IMG/VR virus record: IMGVR_UViG_3300046010_004557
Location: 1 to 25,600 of that record
DNA: 25,600 nt
Reading direction: 5' to 3' (one strand)
DNA from: a virus
How positions within the stretch are numbered: the stretch's first letter is position 1; each line of letters opens with the position of its first letter. The notes under the pieces were generated by a model that was given only the letters and a program-made list of their open reading frames with translations, searched no databases and was not told the DNA's origin. Below, in pieces: positions 23,131 to 25,600 of the stretch. Made by a program: the position numbers and the translations under genes.

Positions 23131-23370
23131 TTAGGCGCGAGCCTTTAATATAGACTGCATGGCGCATTTGAACTTGGCTGCGCGAACAAGAATTATTGCG
23201 TCGTCGGGAATGGCGGATAAAGACCCAACAAACTCCACGTCTGCAAAAAATCCTTCCAGCGCTTCATATAAATCCATGGCTATTTCGATCAATTCTTCTG
23301 TTTCCGCGTGACGCCACCGCATCTCCATGGCGTCAAGGTCGTCTGCGCGGGATTCGTCGAAAGCAGCCAC
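23131..23370 (-). CDS. Small acidic helical protein
   Basis: A 79-residue frame starting with GTG directly after the TAA of the preceding gene, with AAGGCGG upstream; ATG at 23328 is an alternative start. The sequence is helical and acidic (ETEELIEIAMDLYEALEGFF), ending with a more basic AKFKCAMQSILKARA. No family recognised. Its place as second gene of the leftward operon suggests an early host-interaction function, unproven. Confidence 0.6.
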   Translation of the reverse strand: MAAFDESRADDLDAMEMRWRHAETEELIEIAMDLYEALEGFFADVEFVGSLSAIPDDAIILVRAAKFKCAMQSILKARA

Positions 23371-23523
23371 TTAGGCCGCCTTGACGCGCAGGGCGTCGTA
23401 CAGGTCAGAGGCAAGGGCTTCGTAGGAACCAGCGCCTAAGACTTCGTTGATAGCTTCGTCAACGGGCTTGCCTGTGGCGACAAGGGCCAGAATTTGGCGG
23501 CTGATTTCAGTGGTCTTGCTCAT
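23371..23523 (-). CDS. First gene of the leftward operon, 50-residue protein
   Basis: ATG 23523 with GAGGAA upstream opens a 50-residue frame: ISRQILALVATGKPVDEAIN, then EVLGAGSYEALASDLYDALR. Similar short proteins with a VDEAINEVLG...SYExxAxxLYDALR pattern are frequent near early promoters in phages; the function is not known. It is contiguous with the next gene (TAA then GTG). The control region lies directly upstream. Confidence 0.7.
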   Translation of the reverse strand: MSKTTEISRQILALVATGKPVDEAINEVLGAGSYEALASDLYDALRVKAA

Positions 23524-23690
23524 TTCCCATTCCTCGCTAGTTAAGTCCCGGCCCGTTGTTTGGCCGTGAGTTAAGCATGGGCTAGCAATGCGCCTGAGTC
23601 AATACAATTTGTGCGATTTATTAAAATATATTTTCGACAGTATGTGCGTTATCGCTTGATTCGAGTTACTACATAATGTACGCTACTCGA
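23524..23690 (+). promoter_or_regulatory. Divergent early control region
   Basis: This gap separates the leftward and rightward operons. It is AT-rich at 23600-23636, with ATTTATTAAAATATATTTT. For the leftward operon, TTGACT on the minus strand (23607-23602) is a good -35 candidate, with a weak CATGCT at the right distance. For the rightward operon no fully convincing pair is seen. CGGCC...GGCCG (about 23550-23567) forms a short inverted repeat. The palindrome at 23659-23692 overlaps the first rightward start. No repressor gene fits here. Confidence 0.6.
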
Positions 23691-23692
23691 AT
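23659..23692 (+). promoter_or_regulatory. Large palindromic operator candidate
   Basis: ATTCGAGT (23659-23666) and ACTCGAAT (23685-23692) are perfect inverted copies, and the centre TACATAATGTA (23670-23680) is itself a perfect palindrome around A23675. The two are almost concentric (23675 and 23675.5). This nested symmetry fits an operator for a dimeric or tetrameric repressor, probably the Cro-like protein encoded from here (autoregulation), or an RNA hairpin over its start. Confidence 0.65.
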
Positions 23693-23891
23693 GAATGAAG
23701 TAACCCGATTTATTGAATGGGCTGGCGGGCCGTCAGAGGCCGCTTCTAGGCTGGGGTGCTCGCTGGCGCTCATCTATGCCATGCGCAAAGGAAAGCGGGC
23801 CGTATCAAGCAAGAACGCCAAAAAGATAGTTGCTATGGGCGGTCGAAGGTTCTCGCTGGGCAGGCTTTTGGCATCGGAAGATGCAAAATGA
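23691..23891 (+). CDS. Cro/YdaS-like transcription regulator
   Basis: The 66-residue product MNEVTRFIEWAGGPSEAASR continues with LGCSLALIYAMRKGKR, a compact helix-turn-helix of the Cro/YdaS type (AGGPSEAARRLGCS and then the recognition helix). ATG 23676 gives five extra residues (MYATR); neither start has a clear Shine-Dalgarno, and I prefer 23691 because the palindrome covers the upstream stretch. As first gene of the rightward operon it stands where lambda cro does and probably binds the adjacent operator to control both operons. Its stop overlaps the next start (ATGA). Confidence 0.75.
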   Translation: MNEVTRFIEWAGGPSEAASRLGCSLALIYAMRKGKRAVSSKNAKKIVAMGGRRFSLGRLLASEDAK

Positions 23892-24637
23892 GGGCCAGCA
23901 AAAAGAAAATAGACGCGCTGTCAGAGCAGATGGCCGCAGCGCGGGATAAGCGCAGAGCGGAGATCGCCGAGCGCTACAGGAAAGGCGAGACGCAAGAGCA
24001 AATCGCGCCGGATTACGGGGTAAGTCGTGAGCGCGTCAGGCAAATACTTGCCGAGGCCGGACTATACCGCAACGATGGGGGCGCATATGCAAAAGCAAAG
24101 CGACGCCATGAATCAGCAGAATCGGCCAGAGACGCGAGATATTTGCGCAAGTACGGGGTGTCGTTCTGCGATTACAAAGCCATCCCCGCAAGAGCAAGGC
24201 GCGCGTACATAGAGCATCGGCGCAATGCCGGCGGTCGCGGCATTAAATGGGAATTCAACCTAGCCGGGTGGTGGCGCGTGTGGCAAGAGTCTGGCAAGTG
24301 GGGGCAGCGCGGACCGGGGAAAGGTTACTGCATGGCCCGCATTGGCGATGCCGGCCCCTATGCTGCCGATAACGTCTATATTTGCACCATTGGCCAAAAC
24401 TTTGCCGATAGCTACGTATGGAGGCCAGCAAGCGCGAGAAATCGCGTTCAGTCGAAGAAATATGAATTCAGGGGGCAGATGCTTTGTCCTCGCGATATTG
24501 CAAAAATAATCGGACTTAGGACTAACACATTGTGCTCTCGACTTTCTCGCGGCTGGTCAATGGAGCGAGCTATATCAACGCCGACCATTGCCAATAATTC
24601 TCATCTTCGGAGACTTAAGTTGGAGCAGCGTGTATGA
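23888..24637 (+). CDS. Multidomain DNA-binding protein (HTH, GDxGPY, NUMOD-like)
   Basis: The ATGA-coupled start gives 249 residues; a frame from 23756 lies inside the regulator gene. Residues of about 18-58 (EIAERYRKGETQEQIAPDYG, SRERVRQILAEAG) look like a sigma-70 region 4 or resolvase-type helix-turn-helix. Residues of about 113-175 hold the conserved IKWEFNLAGWWRVWQESGKW, RGPGKGYCMARIGDAGPYAA and DNVYICT block found in phage proteins of unclear nuclease-related function. Residues of about 195-235 (FRGQMLCPRDIAKIIGLRTN, RLSRGWSMERAIST) match the DNA-binding modular repeat that often follows HNH nucleases. It may regulate transcription or act as a homing-type nuclease. No complete HNH triad is seen. 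Confidence 0.7.
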   Translation: MRASKKKIDALSEQMAAARDKRRAEIAERYRKGETQEQIAPDYGVSRERVRQILAEAGLYRNDGGAYAKAKRRHESAESARDARYLRKYGVSFCDYKAIPARARRAYIEHRRNAGGRGIKWEFNLAGWWRVWQESGKWGQRGPGKGYCMARIGDAGPYAADNVYICTIGQNFADSYVWRPASARNRVQSKKYEFRGQMLCPRDIAKIIGLRTNTLCSRLSRGWSMERAISTPTIANNSHLRRLKLEQRV

Positions 24638-24954
24638 TTTATCCGGCGCGTTCCCCCTGGCGCGCCAATGGCGATACCGCTCCCCTCGGTGTCCAAGCTG
24701 GTTCCCGGTTCCAGTTCGCCGAAAATACCGGGGCTTTTAATGACTGCGGCGTCACTCGTCGCGCGAGTGCGGCAGAACGCGGAAAATTGAGAGCGCCTAC
24801 CCTCTCTCAGCTTGCCCCGCCGGACGCTTTAGTAAACGGCCGGAAAGCGCTGCAAACGCAACCCGGCCCGCAGTCACCTCTCTTAACCCTAATCGCAGTC
24901 CTCACCGTGCCGGCTATCGTCGTCGCGGTCGGGCTTGTGTGGAGTCAGTTATGA
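24634..24954 (+). CDS. Tail-anchored membrane protein
   Basis: A 106-residue protein with ATGA overlaps at both ends. The first 80 residues are hydrophilic with Pro, Arg and Gln (FAENTGAFNDCGVTRRAS, LAPPDALVNGRKALQTQPGP), and the last 25 form a membrane segment (LLTLIAVLTVPAIVVAVGLV). It is therefore probably anchored by its C terminus with the soluble part in the cytoplasm. No family is recognised. It is the third gene of the rightward operon. Confidence 0.6.
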   Translation: MIYPARSPWRANGDTAPLGVQAGSRFQFAENTGAFNDCGVTRRASAAERGKLRAPTLSQLAPPDALVNGRKALQTQPGPQSPLLTLIAVLTVPAIVVAVGLVWSQL

Positions 24955-25061
24955 CCCTAATCACCGACACCCTCGGCCCGCTACTCCTGACAGGCTCCGG
25001 CCTAGTTGTGCTGTGTTTATTGGCCGTGATGATTTTGACATTTCCGGAGAAAAATCAATGA
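24951..25061 (+). CDS. 36-residue single-pass membrane protein
   Basis: ATG 24951 overlaps the preceding stop and the frame ends at 25061, overlapping the next start (ATGATG). It encodes 36 residues with one hydrophobic segment, LLLTGSGLVVLCLLAVMILT, and a short polar tail FPEKNQ. The two coupled junctions support it. The last 36 bases are partly repeated at 25540-25575. The function is unknown. Confidence 0.6.
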   Translation: MTLITDTLGPLLLTGSGLVVLCLLAVMILTFPEKNQ

Positions 25062-25375
25062 TGAAAAGATATACCTGCATCAAGCGCGAAGTGATGAACG
25101 GACTAGGCACGCACATGGAGTACGCCAGAATTCCCAACGTGAACGGTTCGTGCTGCGATGCGCAAGAGGCGATGGAGTTATCCGCCAAACTTGATGCTGC
25201 CAATGAAGAAATACGGCGACTCAAGCGTATGGACGCCGGAGTCGCTGAGCGCTGGCACGCGCACATGCAAACTCACGAGGCCGTCGTTAAAGAGCGGGAC
25301 GAGCTTCGTTCGGAAGTAGCGCGATTGAGACAGAAGCCGCGCACTACGATGCGATTCATTCAGGAAATAGGCTAA
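25058..25375 (+). CDS. Coiled-coil early protein
   Basis: Starting at ATG 25058 (GGAG upstream), 105 residues begin MMKRYTCIKREVMNGLGTHM, followed by a predicted coiled coil from about 42 to 95 (AKLDAANEEIRRLKRMDAGV, VKERDELRSEVARLRQKPRT). A longer reading from 24935 crosses the membrane-protein gene and is ignored. The stop overlaps the next start (TAATG). This coiled-coil layout is common in phage early proteins of unknown function. Confidence 0.65.
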   Translation: MMKRYTCIKREVMNGLGTHMEYARIPNVNGSCCDAQEAMELSAKLDAANEEIRRLKRMDAGVAERWHAHMQTHEAVVKERDELRSEVARLRQKPRTTMRFIQEIG

Positions 25376-25530
25376 TGAACATAGCCGCGACAACAATCAA
25401 CTTTGTTTTTGGTTTCGTTTCAGCGTGGATGATTTGCTCACCGGGCACAGAATCTTTGTTCGGGGAGTATGTTTGGGCGGCATGGGGGCTCCCCATTAGC
25501 ATGTATTTTGTTGGGCTTGCGACGACTTAG
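25375..25530 (+). CDS. 51-residue membrane protein with two hydrophobic segments
   Basis: ATG 25375 lies in a TAATG junction; the 51 residues hold two hydrophobic stretches, INFVFGFVSAWMIC (8-21) and VWAAWGLPISMYFVGLA (33-49), separated by a short acidic loop. This looks like a hairpin membrane protein. No family is recognised. Confidence 0.6.
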   Translation: MNIAATTINFVFGFVSAWMICSPGTESLFGEYVWAAWGLPISMYFVGLATT

Positions 25531-25571
25531 CGCGCGGCTGTGATGATTTTGACGTTACCGGGAGGTAAAGA

Positions 25572-25600
25572 ATGATCTGGGTTGTGGAGCACAGTGAAGA
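25572..25600 (+). CDS. 5' end of a gene cut by the window edge
   Basis: A strong GGGAGG (25560-25565) six bases before the ATG and an open frame (MIWVVEHSE) to the window end indicate the start of another gene of the rightward operon. Too little is present for a function. Confidence 0.55.

Larger units (their letters stand above)
25026..25575 (+). repeat. Imperfect 36-bp repeat at two gene starts
   Basis: The segments 25026-25061 and 25540-25575 align without gaps at 27 of 36 positions, and the first 14 bases (GTGATGATTTTGAC) are identical. Each ends in the ATGA start of the following gene and carries its ribosome-binding site (GGAG, and GGGAGG). The second copy has no ORF around it except a stop, so it looks like a duplicated translation-start cassette. 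Confidence 0.6.

Noticed and set aside
23756-23887. N-terminal extension of the multidomain DNA-binding protein
   Set aside because: It runs through the Cro-like gene; the ATGA junction at 23888 fits the operon style.

Overview
The window is part of a tailed double-stranded DNA phage or prophage genome with a short-tailed, P22-like virion plan. The + strand from the left edge to about 18.8 kb reads terminase small subunit-like, terminase large subunit, P22-type portal, scaffold, P22-type coat, small decoration-like protein, gp4-like and gp10-like head-completion proteins, four ejection or internal-virion candidates, and a tail fibre with a podoviral head-binding-like N terminus. No tape measure, tube or sheath gene is visible, which agrees with a short tail. 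Sec signal peptides on three proteins, Erf-type recombination and a Mom-like protein suggest a Gram-negative, probably proteobacterial, host. The DNA is moderately GC-rich by eye. No rRNA, tRNA, CRISPR array, insertion sequence, integrase or lysis gene was recognised; these may lie outside the window.

Layout. (1) 1-2601: the end of a coiled-coil gene, then two coupled genes for exported proteins, the second a parallel beta-helix. (2) 2685-8910: packaging and head genes, closed by a strong intrinsic terminator at 8918-8945. (3) 8947-10185: a glycosyltransferase-methyltransferase fusion placed between head genes. (4) 10185-17647: head completion and ejection proteins. (5) 17648-17806: a control gap with a hairpin and a 13-bp direct repeat, then the tail fibre with a C1q-like C terminus. 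(6) 23523 back to 18814 on the - strand: a tightly packed operon of small early genes, an Erf / zinc-HNH-like / SSB-like recombination cassette, a coiled-coil protein, a Mom-like DNA-modification protein and a small exported protein. (7) 23524-23690: an AT-rich divergent control region with a large palindrome. (8) 23691 to the right edge on the + strand: a Cro/YdaS-like regulator, a multidomain DNA-binding protein and several small proteins, four with membrane segments or a coiled coil.

How the parts fit. The two divergent operons resemble the lambda PL/PR arrangement, but the repressor gene that normally lies between them is missing; only about 150 bp separate the first genes. The leftward operon would supply recombination and DNA protection, the rightward one regulation and probably replication further right. 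Most gene pairs overlap by ATGA, GTGA or TAATG junctions, so translation is extensively coupled. Several real genes are under 60 codons (56, 53, 55, 50, 36 and 51 aa, perhaps a 16-aa one).

The most unusual content is the pair of modification enzymes (Mom-like protein and glycosyltransferase-methyltransferase fusion), the exported proteins, and the repressor-less divergent switch. All homology statements come from reading motifs in the translations; no database search was run.
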